Shown: positions 1-9,828, numbered from the stretch's first letter. The stretch is 64,000 nt of DNA from Hyphomicrobiales bacterium (GCA_900472625.1 UCIT01000003.1:1-64000), one strand, 5' to 3'. Notes: a model not told the origin generated them from the letters alone. A program made the numbers and translations.

Positions 1-214
1 CTGTGGAACAATGGCACAGCGAAGACCCGCGGCAGAGTTTGCGCGGAAACGCACGGATTTCGCCGTTCGAGGCCGTGAAAATGTGCGCTTTGACCCTGTT
101 TCTGTCTGCTCGATGCCTCGGACTGCTTGTGCGGCGGCTCGTGATGGCTCATTTCTCCGCTGACGAAGCGGCCACACATGGCTGTCATCTATATAGAAGA
201 GGAAACGAGCGGGC
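1..214. other. Left window edge before hrpB, no confident gene
   Basis: Only short open frames cross this stretch. One plus-strand frame stays open from the window edge to position 218, where its stop would overlap the hrpB GTG by four bases. Its translation is not one I recognise, so it could be the tail of an upstream gene or chance. A purine-rich ribosome-binding site for hrpB lies at about 197-202. Confidence 0.35.
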
Positions 215-2680
215 GTGACCGACAAGCGTGTTCTGCCGGAGCTTCCGGTATCCCATGTCCTGCCTGAGATCGGCGCGGCATTAAAGAGCGGGCGGCGCGC
301 CGTGCTTTCGGCCCCTCCCGGCGCCGGCAAGACGACGCTGGTGCCGCTCTACCTGCTGGACGAGGACTGGCGCGGCGACGGCAGGATCATTCTGCTAGAA
401 CCACGACGGCTGGCAGCGCGGGCTGCGGCCGGGCGGATGGCATCCCTGCTCGGGGAAGTCGTCGGCGAGACGGTCGGTTACCGGATGCGGCTCGACACCA
501 GGATTTCTGCGCGCACACGGATCGAGGTGGTGACGGAAGGCGTGTTCGCGCGAATGATCCTCGACGATCCCGAACTGTCCGGGGTCGCCGCCGTGATCTT
601 CGACGAATTTCACGAGCGCTCGCTGGATGCGGATTTCGGGCTGGCGCTGGCGCTCGACGTGCAATCGGCGCTGCGCGAGGATCTCAGGATTCTGGTGATG
701 TCGGCAACGCTCGATGTGGCCGGCGTGGTTGCGCTGCTCGACCAGCCGCCTGTCATAGAGAGCTTGGGACGCGGATTCCCGATCGATATCCGCTACCAGG
801 ATCGGCCGGCCGGCGAACGGATCGAGGACACGGTGACGCGGGCGATCATCGAGGTCCATCGGACCGAGAGCGGCTCGATCCTGGCATTCCTGCCCGGACA
901 GGCGGAAATCACCCGGACGGCGGCGCGCCTGCAGGACCGGTTCGGCCACGAGACGCTGGTGGCGCCGCTCTACGGCAATCTCACCCAAAGGGAACAGGAC
1001 GCGGCGATCAGGCCGCCGGCGGCGGGCACGCGCAAGATCGTGCTGGCGACATCGATCGCCGAGACATCCATTACCATAGACGGCGTCAGGATCGTGATCG
1101 ACAGCGGGTTGCAGCGGTTGCCGGTGTTCGAGGCATCGACCGGCATTACCCGGCTGGAGACGGTGCGGGTGTCGCGGGCCTCGGCCGACCAGCGGGCCGG
1201 GCGCGCCGGGCGAACGGAGCCCGGGATCGCCATCCGCCTGTGGCACCAGGGGCAGACGGCGGCCATGCCGGCCTTCACGCCGCCACAGATTCTCTCGACA
1301 GATCTTTCCGGTCTGGTGCTCGACCTCGCGCACTGGGGCGTGCAGGACACGCGAACGCTCGGCTTCATGGACCAACCGCCGGAGACCACGCTGAACGAGG
1401 CACGGGCGCTGCTGCGCCAGCTGGGGGCGCTCGACACCACGGGCGCGCCGACACCGCGCGGCAAGCTGATGCGCGACATGGCACTGCCACCCCGGCTGGC
1501 GGCAATGGTGATCAGCGCCGGCGAGACGGGGCATGCGCGCGACGCGGCGATGCTGGCGGTGCTGATGACCGAGCAGGGATTGGGCGGAACCAGTGTCGAT
1601 CTCGAGGACCGGATGCGGCGGTTTTCGTCCGAACGCGGCGAGCGCGCCGAGGCGGCCAGACAGCTGGCCGGGCGGCTGGCCAAGGGCCTCGACACGGTGA
1701 GGGCGAGCGAACCCTGTCTCGCTGGGCGTCTCCTCATTCATGCGTTTCCGGATCGGATCGCGCTGCAGCGCGGCGGACGCGGGCGTTTTGTCATGGCGAA
1801 CGGGCGCGGGGCCGAACTCCCCGAGACGGAGCGGCTGGCGAGCAGTCCGATGCTCGTGATCGCGGATCTGACCGGACGAGCGGCGCAGGCACGGGTTCTC
1901 GCGGCCGCGGAGGTGACGCGCGGCGATGTCGAGGACGCGCTTCCCGGCGCCATCCTGACGGACGACCAGACATTCTTCGATCGACAGAGCCGGCAGGTGC
2001 GGGCACGGCGGGCAACGCGGCTGGGCGCGATCATCTTCGACGAGACGCCCCTGCCGCGGCCATCCGGCGAAGCGGTGACGCGGGCGCTTGCCGACGGCGT
2101 GCGCGAGCTTGGACTGGAAACACTGCCTTTTTCCAGGGAGGCGATCCAGCTTCGCGAGCGCATCGGCTTTCTCTATAGAAGCATCGGCGCGCCGTGGCCC
2201 GACGTCGACGATGCGGCGCTGCTTCAGCGCATGGACGACTGGTTCATTCCCTACCAGACGGAGGCGCGCGGGCTTTCCGATATTTCGGCATCGGGGCTTT
2301 CGAACGGGTTGATGTCGCTGGTGCCGCACGAGCTGCAGCGCGACCTCGCGCGGCTGGCGCCGACGCATTTCGAGGCGCCAACCGGACAGCGGCATCCGAT
2401 CCAGTATGATGGAGAGGAGCCGACGCTGACGATCCGTGTGCAGGAGCTCTACGGGCTGAAGCAACATCCCGCCATTGCCGGCGGGCGGCTGCCGCTGCTG
2501 CTCGAGCTGACCTCGCCGGCGCATCGGCCGATCCAGACGACGCGCGATCTTCCGGGCTTCTGGGCCGGATCGTGGAAGGACGTGCGCGCCGACATGCGCG
2601 GCCGCTATCCTCGGCATCCGTGGCCGGAGCGACCGGACGAGGCGCTGCCGACGACAAGGGCAAAACCGCGTGGTACATGA
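215..2680 (+). CDS. hrpB: ATP-dependent RNA helicase HrpB
   Basis: This is a DEAH-family (SF2) helicase of the HrpB type, 821 residues, close to the usual 800-830. Visible motifs are Walker A GAGKT at residues 36-40, motif II DEFH at 130-133 (the HrpB variant of DEAH), the SAT motif LVMSATLD soon after, and motif VI QRAGRAGRTEPG near residue 328. The C-terminal third carries the HrpB-specific region. It starts with GTG and has a purine-rich site AGAGGA about a dozen bases upstream. The biological role of HrpB helicases is poorly defined; RNA unwinding is inferred from the family. The next gene, actS, follows after 27 bases. Confidence 0.95.
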   Translation: MTDKRVLPELPVSHVLPEIGAALKSGRRAVLSAPPGAGKTTLVPLYLLDEDWRGDGRIILLEPRRLAARAAAGRMASLLGEVVGETVGYRMRLDTRISARTRIEVVTEGVFARMILDDPELSGVAAVIFDEFHERSLDADFGLALALDVQSALREDLRILVMSATLDVAGVVALLDQPPVIESLGRGFPIDIRYQDRPAGERIEDTVTRAIIEVHRTESGSILAFLPGQAEITRTAARLQDRFGHETLVAPLYGNLTQREQDAAIRPPAAGTRKIVLATSIAETSITIDGVRIVIDSGLQRLPVFEASTGITRLETVRVSRASADQRAGRAGRTEPGIAIRLWHQGQTAAMPAFTPPQILSTDLSGLVLDLAHWGVQDTRTLGFMDQPPETTLNEARALLRQLGALDTTGAPTPRGKLMRDMALPPRLAAMVISAGETGHARDAAMLAVLMTEQGLGGTSVDLEDRMRRFSSERGERAEAARQLAGRLAKGLDTVRASEPCLAGRLLIHAFPDRIALQRGGRGRFVMANGRGAELPETERLASSPMLVIADLTGRAAQARVLAAAEVTRGDVEDALPGAILTDDQTFFDRQSRQVRARRATRLGAIIFDETPLPRPSGEAVTRALADGVRELGLETLPFSREAIQLRERIGFLYRSIGAPWPDVDDAALLQRMDDWFIPYQTEARGLSDISASGLSNGLMSLVPHELQRDLARLAPTHFEAPTGQRHPIQYDGEEPTLTIRVQELYGLKQHPAIAGGRLPLLLELTSPAHRPIQTTRDLPGFWAGSWKDVRADMRGRYPRHPWPERPDEALPTTRAKPRGT

Positions 2681-2707
2681 GCCGCAAAGCGGCTCAAGGA
2701 AGAAGAG

Positions 2708-4018
2708 ATGGTCGATAGCGTCGAGAGCATTCCGGAAGAAGACAGGCACAGCAGCCGGCGGCTGAGGCTGGAAACATTGGTGCGGCTGCGGTGGCTTGCC
2801 GTCTGCGGGCAGACGGTGACGGTGCTGATCGTTGCTTTCTGGCTGCGGTTTCCGCTGCCGCTGGTGGCAAGCGGCGCGTTGATCGCGGCGCTTGCGGTGG
2901 TCAATTTCTACCTGATGATCCGCTATCCCGCGACGCACCGCATCGATCCGGTTGCGGCGTTCGCGCTGCTGGGCTTCGACCTCCTGCAGCTCTGCGCCCT
3001 CCTGTTCATCACCGGCGGCCTTGCCAACCCGTTTGCCGCGCTGATCTGCGTTCCCGTGATCATCTCCTTCGCGTCGCAACCGATCCGCTACAGCACGCCG
3101 CTCATCGTCATCGCGATGATCTGCATTACCATTCTTGCTTTCACGCCATTTCCGCTGCCATGGTTCGGCGGGGCCGAGATCAGTGTTCACAGCGTGATGC
3201 AGTTCGGCGTCTGGTGCTCGATCGCATCGACCATGACCTTTGCCGCCTTCTATGCCTATCGTGTCTCGAAGGAGGCCGGCCAGCTGGCCGATGCGCTTGC
3301 CGCCACCGAACTGGTGCTGCAGCGCGAGAAGCATCTTTCGCAGCTGGACGGCCTTGCCGCCGCCGCCGCCCACGAACTCGGGACGCCGCTTGCGACGATC
3401 AGCGTCGTCGCCAAGGAGATGGAGCGCGAACTGAAGACGGACGACCGGTTCCGCGAAGACGTGATGCTGCTGCGCAGCCAGAGCGAGCGCTGCCGCGATA
3501 TCCTGCGGAGGCTCACCACGCTCTCGGTCGAGGGCGATGCGCATCTGCGGCGCCTGCCGCTGTCGTCGATGATGGAGGAGATCGTCGCGCCGCATCGTGA
3601 GGCGGGTATCCAGCTGAACCTCATCGAAAAAGATCCGCGCAAGGGCGAGCCGGTGACCGAGCGCAATGCCGGCATCATGTACGGCCTCGGCAACGTGATC
3701 GAGAATGCCGTCGACTATGCCCGCAAGGAAGTGACGGTGACCGTCGAGCACAACCAGGACCGTGTTCTGATCGTGGTGGAGGATGACGGCGAGGGATATG
3801 CCCCCGACATCCTGACGCGGATCGGCGAGCCCTATGTGACCAAGCGGCAGAAAGAGGACAGGGCCGGCGGCCTGGGGCTCGGACTGTTCATCGCCAAGAC
3901 GCTTCTTGAGCGTTCAGGGGCCGTGCTTTCCTTCGAAAATCGCGGGCCGGAGACGGCCGGTGCCCGGGTTCGCGTCGAATGGCCGCGCATGCTGATCGAT
4001 GCGCATTCGACAAAATGA
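2708..4018 (+). CDS. actS: Redox-sensing histidine kinase ActS (RegB/PrrB family)
   Basis: Membrane sensor kinase of the RegB/PrrB/ActS family, which phosphorylates ActR to control redox, carbon and nitrogen fixation and acid-tolerance genes in alphaproteobacteria. The N-terminal half (about residues 28-190) holds roughly six hydrophobic segments. It contains the family's quinone-binding signature GGLANPF at 103-109. The H-box centres on His222 (AAHELGTP). Cys262 in SERCRDIL lies exactly 40 residues later, the spacing reported for His225 and the redox-active Cys265 of Rhodobacter RegB. ATP-binding N, G1 and G2 boxes follow. A strong site AAGGAAG precedes ATG. A short hairpin without a T-run lies at 2680-2694. 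Confidence 0.93.
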   Translation: MVDSVESIPEEDRHSSRRLRLETLVRLRWLAVCGQTVTVLIVAFWLRFPLPLVASGALIAALAVVNFYLMIRYPATHRIDPVAAFALLGFDLLQLCALLFITGGLANPFAALICVPVIISFASQPIRYSTPLIVIAMICITILAFTPFPLPWFGGAEISVHSVMQFGVWCSIASTMTFAAFYAYRVSKEAGQLADALAATELVLQREKHLSQLDGLAAAAAHELGTPLATISVVAKEMERELKTDDRFREDVMLLRSQSERCRDILRRLTTLSVEGDAHLRRLPLSSMMEEIVAPHREAGIQLNLIEKDPRKGEPVTERNAGIMYGLGNVIENAVDYARKEVTVTVEHNQDRVLIVVEDDGEGYAPDILTRIGEPYVTKRQKEDRAGGLGLGLFIAKTLLERSGAVLSFENRGPETAGARVRVEWPRMLIDAHSTK

Positions 4019-4083
4019 TGCAATCGGCATAATGAGGATGCAATGCAATTGGCCCAAGCAAGGCCGGCAGCGCCAGGATTGAA

Positions 4084-4662
4084 ATGATGAGCGAGCAGAT
4101 AAACGAAACGCCTCCCGCCAGCGACGACCATATCGGTCCGGATGCCAGCCTGCTGATCGTCGATGACGACGGCCCGTTCCTGCGCCGGTTGGCGCGTGCC
4201 ATGGAGACCCGCGGCTTTCAGGTGGAAACCGCGGAATCGGTTGCCGAAGGCGTGGCCAAGTCGAAGATCAATGCGCCGAAATATGCCGTGGTCGATTTGC
4301 GGCTTGGTGACGGCACCGGGCTGGATGTGATCGAGGCGATCCGCCAGAAGCGCGACGACACGCGCATCATCGTGCTGACCGGCTACGGCAACATCGCCAC
4401 GGCGGTGACGGCCGTGAAGCTTGGCGCCGTCGATTACCTGGCCAAGCCCGCCGATGCCGACGACGTCTATGCGGCGCTGACCCAGCGGGCCGGCGAGAAG
4501 GCGGAACTGCCCGAGAACCCGATGTCGGCCGATCGCGTGCGCTGGGAGCATATCCAGCGTGTCTACGAAATCTGCGAGCGCAATGTTTCGGAAACGGCGC
4601 GGCGGCTGAACATGCATCGCCGCACGCTGCAGCGGATTCTTGCCAAGCGGGCGCCGAAGTAA
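4084..4662 (+). CDS. actR: Response regulator ActR (RegA/PrrA family)
   Basis: Cognate regulator of ActS. The receiver domain occupies about residues 20-135, with acidic pocket VDDD near 26-29, phosphoacceptor Asp71 (VVDLRLGD) and conserved Lys in AKPADAD. A proline-containing linker leads to a Fis-type helix-turn-helix at the C terminus (NVSETARRLNMHRRTLQR), the near-invariant DNA-binding helix of RegA proteins. Length 192 fits the family's 180-195. Two adjacent ATGs (4084 and 4087) are possible; AGGA at 4075-4078 favours the second by spacing. It lies 65 bp after actS, consistent with an actS-actR unit. Confidence 0.94.
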   Translation: MMSEQINETPPASDDHIGPDASLLIVDDDGPFLRRLARAMETRGFQVETAESVAEGVAKSKINAPKYAVVDLRLGDGTGLDVIEAIRQKRDDTRIIVLTGYGNIATAVTAVKLGAVDYLAKPADADDVYAALTQRAGEKAELPENPMSADRVRWEHIQRVYEICERNVSETARRLNMHRRTLQRILAKRAPK

Positions 4663-4668
4663 GCCGGA

Positions 4669-5163
4669 CTACGCGTCGTCGACTCCGAAGGTCTTGCCGG
4701 TGGCCCATTCGGCCATCATCAGGCGATGGGCGGCGGCGCGGGAGAAATTCAGCGTCACGGATTTGCGGGTCGCGGGCGCCAGCCGGTGTTCGGGCGCCTC
4801 GCGGATCATGTGGGCGCCGTAGCCGTCGGACAGGAACAGGCCGCAATCCTCAGGAAAGATGTCGAGCGGCACGTCCTTGTGGGTGGCGAAGAACAGGCGA
4901 TCACAGTGCTGGCGGTATTCCGGCCACTTGCGATCGACTTTGAAGTCCTCGATCGACGTTTTGATCTCAACGATCCAGATCTCGCCCTTCTCCGTGATGG
5001 TGATCAGATCGGCACGCCGGCCACTGGCGAGCGGCAATTCCGGCAGCACCGCGTGTCGCATTTCGTGCAGAAGAATCTGGGTGCCGCGGCGCACCATCAT
5101 TGCCCTGTCCGATTGCCGGCCATCTATTAACGGATTGTTATTGTAAATACTCAAAATCGTCAT
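4669..5163 (-). CDS. mmcB: MmcB-family DNA repair protein (PD-(D/E)XK nuclease-like)
   Basis: A 164-residue protein matching the MmcB family, named from Caulobacter as a DNA damage-tolerance protein. The central part, about residues 47-70, reads GRRADLITI followed by WIVEIKTS, a D-(x)n-ExK arrangement typical of the PD-(D/E)XK nuclease fold. This supports a nuclease-like core but not proof of activity. The gene is convergent with actR, with only six bases between the stops, and divergent from the L,D-transpeptidase gene. The first ATG is used; a later Met (MVRRG) is an alternative. Confidence 0.85.
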   Translation of the reverse strand: MTILSIYNNNPLIDGRQSDRAMMVRRGTQILLHEMRHAVLPELPLASGRRADLITITEKGEIWIVEIKTSIEDFKVDRKWPEYRQHCDRLFFATHKDVPLDIFPEDCGLFLSDGYGAHMIREAPEHRLAPATRKSVTLNFSRAAAHRLMMAEWATGKTFGVDDA

Positions 5164-5269
5164 GGATAACCTGGGGTCCGGGGCGCGCGTTGTTGCAAAA
5201 AAACCATGCGGTTCTAGTTTGCCGTTGCGTATTCACTCCGCCGCACTGCAACAGCTTGCAAAGGCGAAG

Positions 5270-5285
5270 TTAATCGAAAATAAAC
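5270..5285 (+). promoter_or_regulatory. CtrA-box-like sequence before the L,D-transpeptidase gene
   Basis: TTAA-N7-TAAAC, one mismatch from the alphaproteobacterial CtrA consensus TTAA-N7-TTAAC, about 60 bases before the lipoprotein start. Such sequences occur by chance in AT-rich gaps, so this is a weak call. Confidence 0.25.
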
Positions 5286-5343
5286 CATACTCAAAGATGG
5301 TTGAAACACCGATTCTCCTTGCCCCCATTCTTAAGAGACATCC

Positions 5344-6033
5344 ATGCGCATCCGTAATGCACTTCCTGTATTCGGCCTGATGGCGACGCTCGCCCTGGCC
5401 GGTTGCTCCACGACGTCCGAAAGCGCCTCCGTCGAAGACAAGACCGCAGCGCCGGGACCGACTGTCCAGACCGCGCAGATCTTCGACGACGCCTATGGCG
5501 TGACGACGGATGCAGGATACTCGCTGCCGGCGATCCCGATCCAGAAGGTCAAGCCGCAGTTCCATCGTCAGGTTGTCTCCTACGAAACCACGGAACGCCC
5601 GGGCACGATCATCGTCAACACCCGCGAGCGCTTCCTCTACTACATCATGCCCGGCGGCAAGGCGATGCGCTACGGCATCGGCGTCGGCAAGCAGGGCTTC
5701 GCATGGGCCGGCACCGCCTACGTCGCTTGGAAGCAGGAATGGCCGAACTGGCATCCCCCGAAGGAAATGGCCGTTCGCCGCCCCGAGATCGCCAAGTACG
5801 TCGAAGACGGCATGGGCCCTGGCCTGAGCAACCCGCTCGGCGCGCGCGCCATGTACCTCTTCAACGAAGAGGGCAAGGACACGCTGTTCCGCCTGCACGG
5901 CACGCCGGAATGGGCCTCGATCGGCACTGCCGCCTCTTCAGGCTGCATTCGTCTGATCAACCAGGACGTCATCGACCTCTACAGCCGCGTCCGCCCGGGC
6001 AAGACGACGTCCAAGGTCATCGTTATCCAGTAA
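5344..6033 (+). CDS. Lipoprotein L,D-transpeptidase (YkuD/ErfK domain)
   Basis: Periplasmic peptidoglycan cross-linking or protein-anchoring enzyme. The N terminus is a lipoprotein signal: a hydrophobic stretch ending in LALAGC, with lipid-modified Cys21. The YkuD catalytic domain spans roughly residues 85-229, with His185 (LHGTPEW) and nucleophile Cys201 in the SSGCIRL signature. The last residues complete the domain (SKVIVIQ). In rhizobia these enzymes make 3-3 crosslinks typical of polar-growing cells; the specific role here is inferred from the domain. A strong bidirectional terminator follows at 6056-6093. Confidence 0.93.
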   Translation: MRIRNALPVFGLMATLALAGCSTTSESASVEDKTAAPGPTVQTAQIFDDAYGVTTDAGYSLPAIPIQKVKPQFHRQVVSYETTERPGTIIVNTRERFLYYIMPGGKAMRYGIGVGKQGFAWAGTAYVAWKQEWPNWHPPKEMAVRRPEIAKYVEDGMGPGLSNPLGARAMYLFNEEGKDTLFRLHGTPEWASIGTAASSGCIRLINQDVIDLYSRVRPGKTTSKVIVIQ

Positions 6034-6055
6034 GCTGGACCTGAAATTCGGTATA

Positions 6056-6093
6056 AAAAAGGCCGCCGGAGTGTTCGCTCCGGCGGCCTTTTT
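6056..6093. terminator. Bidirectional rho-independent terminator
   Basis: Perfect 11 bp GC-rich stem (6061-6071 with 6078-6088) around a TGTTCG loop, flanked by an A-run on the left and a T-run on the right. It serves the L,D-transpeptidase gene and the convergent glcB gene. Confidence 0.9.
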
Positions 6094-6109
6094 GTATCTG
6101 CACTCCTAA

Positions 6110-8281
6110 TCAGGCCCAGTGCGCCGCCTTCAATTCCAGGCGCCGGCGGTGCAGTACCGGCTCGGTATAGCCGTTCGGCTGTGCCCTGCCCTTCAGCACC
6201 AGCTCGAGGGCGGCCTGGAAGGCGATCGAGCCTTCGAAATCGGTCGCCATCGGATGATAGAGCGCATCACCGGCGTTCTGCTGATCGACCACGGCGGCCA
6301 TGCGCTCCATCGTCTCGACAATTTGGCCCTCGGTGACCACCTTGTGATGCAGCCAGTTGGCCATGTGCTGCGCCGAGATACGCAGGGTGGCGCGGTCTTC
6401 CATCAGGCCGACATTGTTGATGTCGGGCACCTTGGAGCAGCCGACGCCCTGATCGACCCAGCGAACGACATAGCCGAGGATCCCTTGCGCGTTGTTGTCA
6501 AGCTCGCGCTGGATTTCCTCGGGCGTCCAGTTGGGACGGACGGCGACCGGGACCGAGAGGATATCGCTGAGCTTGGCGCGCGGGCGGTCCTTCAGGCCGC
6601 GCTGGACATTGGCGACGTTGACCTTGTGATAGTGGGTGGCATGCAGCGTGGCGGCCGTTGGCGACGGGACCCAGGCGGTGTTGGCACCGGCCTTGGGATG
6701 GGCGATCTTCTGCTCCAGCATCGCCGCCATCAGATCCGGCATGGCCCACATGCCCTTGCCGATCTGCGCGTGGCCGGACAAGCCGCATTCGAGGCCGATA
6801 TCGACGTTCCAGTTCTCGTAAGCCGCGATCCAGGCGGCCTGCTTCATGTCGCCCTTGCGGATCATCGGGCCGGCCTCCATCGAGGTGTGCATCTCGTCGC
6901 CGGTGCGATCGAGGAAACCGGTGTTGATGAAGACGACGCGCTCACGGGCGGCGCGGATGCATTCCTTGAGGTTAACCGTCGTGCGGCGCTCCTCGTCCAT
7001 GATACCCATCTTGATGGTGTTGCGCGCCATGCCTAACGCATCCTCGACGCGCGAGAATATCTCGGCGGCGAAGGCGACTTCCTCGGGGCCGTGCATCTTC
7101 GGCTTGACGACATACATCGAGCCGGTGCGCGAATTCTTGCGGCGGCCGTTCGGCCCAATGTCGTAAAGTGCAATCGCGGCTGCGATCATCGCATCCATGA
7201 TGCCCTCGGGCACCTCGTTGCCATCGCGATCAAGGATAGCCGGATTCGTCATGAGGTGACCGACATTGCGGATCAGCATCAGTGAACGGCGATGGACCTC
7301 GAAGGATCCGCCATCCGGGCCGGTGTACTCAAGATCAGGATTGAGCTTGCGGATGAAGCTCTTGTCGCCCTTTGTGACGTCTTCCTGCAGATCGCCCCTC
7401 ATCAGGCCGAGCCAGTTGCGGTAGATCTCGGTCTTGTCTTCGGCGTCGACGGCGGCGATGGAATCCTCGCAGTCCATGATCGTGGTGATCGCGGATTCGA
7501 GCCAGACGTCCGAGATATGCGCCGGATCAGTCTTGCCGATGGCCGTGGTGGCATCGAAGACGATGTCGATATGGATGCCATTGTTTTTCAGCAGCAGATT
7601 GGTCGGCGCAGAGGCATCGCCTCGGTAGCCGGCGAAATGACCGGCGTCCTTCAGTGCGACATGTTCGCCATCGGTGGAAACCAGCGCAAGCGCGCCATCC
7701 TTCACCGAAAGGTCGGCAATATCCTTCCAGCTCCAATCGACGAGTGGTACGGCCTGGTCAAGGAAATCGCGGACCCAGGCGATGACCTTCTCGCCGCGCT
7801 TCGGGTTGTAGCCCCCGCCCTTTTCTGCCCCATCCGTCTCGGGAATCGCATCGGTGCCGTAAAGCGCGTCGTAGAGCGAGCCCCAGCGGGCGTTTGCGGC
7901 GTTCAGCGCGTAACGGGCGTTCATGACGGGGACGACAAGCTGCGGTCCGGCGATCGAGGCGATCTCGGGATCGACGTTACTCGTGGAAACGTGGAAATCG
8001 GATCCTTCGGGCAGGAGATAGCCGATCTCGCGCAGGAAAGCCTGATAGGCGTCCATGTCGCTCGGCGCGCCATGCTGGCGATACCATTCGTCGATCCGCA
8101 GCTGCAACGCATCGCGCTTGGCCAGCAAGGCGCGGTTCTTCGGCGCGAGATCGTGGACGATGGCGGAAAAATCAGCGAAGAATTTGTTCGCATCGATCCC
8201 CAGGCCTGGAAGCGCTTCTGCGACCAAGAAGTCATGAAGGACGGCTTCGATCGCTAGACCGTTTTTTTCGATGCGGCTCAT
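6110..8281 (-). CDS. glcB: Malate synthase G
   Basis: Condenses acetyl-CoA and glyoxylate to malate in the glyoxylate cycle and glycolate use. From the ATG at 8281 the protein is 723 residues, the same as the E. coli G isozyme. That start reads MSRIEKNGL and has a GAGGAGA ribosome-binding site; longer upstream frames lack one. The acidic active-site segment [14 protein letters not shown] lies in the first half of the TIM barrel, and the G-type insert regions are present. The gene ends against the bidirectional terminator at 6056-6093. No partner isocitrate lyase gene is in the window. Confidence 0.96.
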   Translation of the reverse strand: MSRIEKNGLAIEAVLHDFLVAEALPGLGIDANKFFADFSAIVHDLAPKNRALLAKRDALQLRIDEWYRQHGAPSDMDAYQAFLREIGYLLPEGSDFHVSTSNVDPEIASIAGPQLVVPVMNARYALNAANARWGSLYDALYGTDAIPETDGAEKGGGYNPKRGEKVIAWVRDFLDQAVPLVDWSWKDIADLSVKDGALALVSTDGEHVALKDAGHFAGYRGDASAPTNLLLKNNGIHIDIVFDATTAIGKTDPAHISDVWLESAITTIMDCEDSIAAVDAEDKTEIYRNWLGLMRGDLQEDVTKGDKSFIRKLNPDLEYTGPDGGSFEVHRRSLMLIRNVGHLMTNPAILDRDGNEVPEGIMDAMIAAAIALYDIGPNGRRKNSRTGSMYVVKPKMHGPEEVAFAAEIFSRVEDALGMARNTIKMGIMDEERRTTVNLKECIRAARERVVFINTGFLDRTGDEMHTSMEAGPMIRKGDMKQAAWIAAYENWNVDIGLECGLSGHAQIGKGMWAMPDLMAAMLEQKIAHPKAGANTAWVPSPTAATLHATHYHKVNVANVQRGLKDRPRAKLSDILSVPVAVRPNWTPEEIQRELDNNAQGILGYVVRWVDQGVGCSKVPDINNVGLMEDRATLRISAQHMANWLHHKVVTEGQIVETMERMAAVVDQQNAGDALYHPMATDFEGSIAFQAALELVLKGRAQPNGYTEPVLHRRRLELKAAHWA

Positions 8282-8371
8282 AGATTGTCTCCTCGGGCAG
8301 TGACGGCTTTCCATATGCCGCCACTTTGACCGGCTTTCACCGATAGTCAATTGTGCAACAGTTCGAAAGCG

Positions 8372-9781
8372 TTATGCCTTCGGCACTGCACGTGGCGTGA
8401 CACGCATCGGCAGGCCGTTCTGCGGCTGGGTCGTCAATTTTTGTACCGGCCAGGGGTTGGTGTCCTCGGTCATATCGAAGCGGAAACGACGCATCATCAC
8501 GGCAAGCGCGATCACCGCCTCCTGCAGCGCGAAAGTGGCGCCGATGCAGACGCGCGGGCCGGCGCCGAAGGGGAGAAACTGGAAGCGGCCAATCTTGCCG
8601 CGATTTTCGGGCAGGAAGCGTTCGGGCATGTAGGCGCGGGGCTTTTCCCAATAGAGTTCGTGGCGATGCAGCGTCCACGGCATGATCAGCACGGTGACGC
8701 CGGCTTCGATGGTGATGGTTTCGCCCTTGGCATTGGTCCAGCGATCATCCGCTATCGCGGCGCGATTGATGGATGGTGCCGGCGGATAGAGGCGGAGCGC
8801 CTCCTCGAAGGCGGCGCGGGTATAGGGCATCAGCTCAAGCCACTTCACCGGCTCGGCGCCGGTCGCCAGCACACGGTCGATTTCCTCCTCCATGGCGTCG
8901 CGGATATGCGGCGTGTTGGCAAGACAATAGAGCGTCCAGGCCAGCGCCCGGGCGGTGGTTTCGTGACCGGCGCCGATGAAGGTGAGGATGTTGTCCTCGA
9001 TTTCGGCATTGGTGAGCCCGCCGCTCGCCGCCTGATCGAGCAGCAGGGTGAGAAAATCTTCCGGCGTGTTGGCGCGATCGGCCTGCATGCGGGCGAGCCG
9101 CGCATCCATGGTTTCGCGAACGATGGTGCGGAATTTCTCCAGCACCTTCTGGCCACCAATCCGGGTGACGCGCGGCACCCAGGAAGGCGCGCGCAGCAGA
9201 TCCATCGGGTCAACGCGACCCATGCGATGCAGCAGCGCGTTGACGTCGTCGGCGAAGCTGTCCGACGAGGTGACGATTTCGCCTGAGAACAGCGTATCGG
9301 CGAGGATGGCGAAGGTGAGTTCGGCCATGTCGCTGGCGATCTCGAAAGTCTGGCCATCGGCGCCAGACGTCTCGTACTTGCGGACGTATCCCTCTGACTG
9401 CCTCAGCATCTGGCCGGCGAAGCCGTTGGCGTGGCGCGGGGTGAAGACGGGGGCGACGGCCTTGCGCGAACGCTTCCAGACTTCGCCTTCGGCGGTCAGC
9501 AGTCCATCGCGCAGGATCGGGCGCAGGATCAGCTGGCGTATGTCAGACATGCGGTAGTTGGCGGCATTGTCGACCAGCACGTGCTTGATCAGGCCGGGAT
9601 CGTTGACGATCAGCGTGCGTTCGCGGAAGAACTTCGTCTTGATCCAGGGCAGCGTATAGGACGGCTCGCCCCAGAGCTCCAGCGGGTTGCGCAGGATGGT
9701 GCGGATGATCTCGAGCCGGCTCGGCGGCGAATTGCGCGGAATCGGCGCTGGCGGAACGAACGGGTCCGGACGCATGTCCAT
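8372..9781 (-). CDS. Cytochrome P450
   Basis: A soluble-type bacterial P450 of 469 residues. The I-helix oxygen-binding motif GAGHETT, the K-helix ExxR (EEALR), the PERF-like MPERFLP and the heme-binding loop FGAGPRVCIG with proximal Cys412 are all intact. There is no N-terminal membrane anchor. The sequence style resembles CYP families that act on fatty acids or other hydrophobic substrates, but the substrate cannot be read from sequence. No ferredoxin or reductase gene is adjacent, so electron partners must be encoded elsewhere. The ATG at 9781 has AAAGG about ten bases upstream; an in-frame ATG at 9775 is an alternative. Confidence 0.92.
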   Translation of the reverse strand: MDMRPDPFVPPAPIPRNSPPSRLEIIRTILRNPLELWGEPSYTLPWIKTKFFRERTLIVNDPGLIKHVLVDNAANYRMSDIRQLILRPILRDGLLTAEGEVWKRSRKAVAPVFTPRHANGFAGQMLRQSEGYVRKYETSGADGQTFEIASDMAELTFAILADTLFSGEIVTSSDSFADDVNALLHRMGRVDPMDLLRAPSWVPRVTRIGGQKVLEKFRTIVRETMDARLARMQADRANTPEDFLTLLLDQAASGGLTNAEIEDNILTFIGAGHETTARALAWTLYCLANTPHIRDAMEEEIDRVLATGAEPVKWLELMPYTRAAFEEALRLYPPAPSINRAAIADDRWTNAKGETITIEAGVTVLIMPWTLHRHELYWEKPRAYMPERFLPENRGKIGRFQFLPFGAGPRVCIGATFALQEAVIALAVMMRRFRFDMTEDTNPWPVQKLTTQPQNGLPMRVTPRAVPKA

Positions 9782-9828
9782 GTGATACTGGCCTTTCGCG
9801 GAAGATGCCCTCCCCGGCTAGACCAGAG

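Noticed and set aside
2680..2694. Hairpin AGCCGC-AAA-GCGGCT between hrpB and actS as a terminator
   Set aside because: Six-base stem with a three-base loop and a purine-rich tract after it, which is the actS ribosome-binding site.
395..3751. Very long minus-strand open frame (over 1100 codons) across hrpB and actS
   Set aside because: It lies antisense to two well-supported genes, has a composition rich in Arg, His and Gln as expected of a GC-biased shadow frame, and shows no recognisable domain.
5162..5380. Small open frame before the L,D-transpeptidase
   Set aside because: It runs into the lipoprotein gene in another frame, has no ribosome-binding site and no recognisable content.
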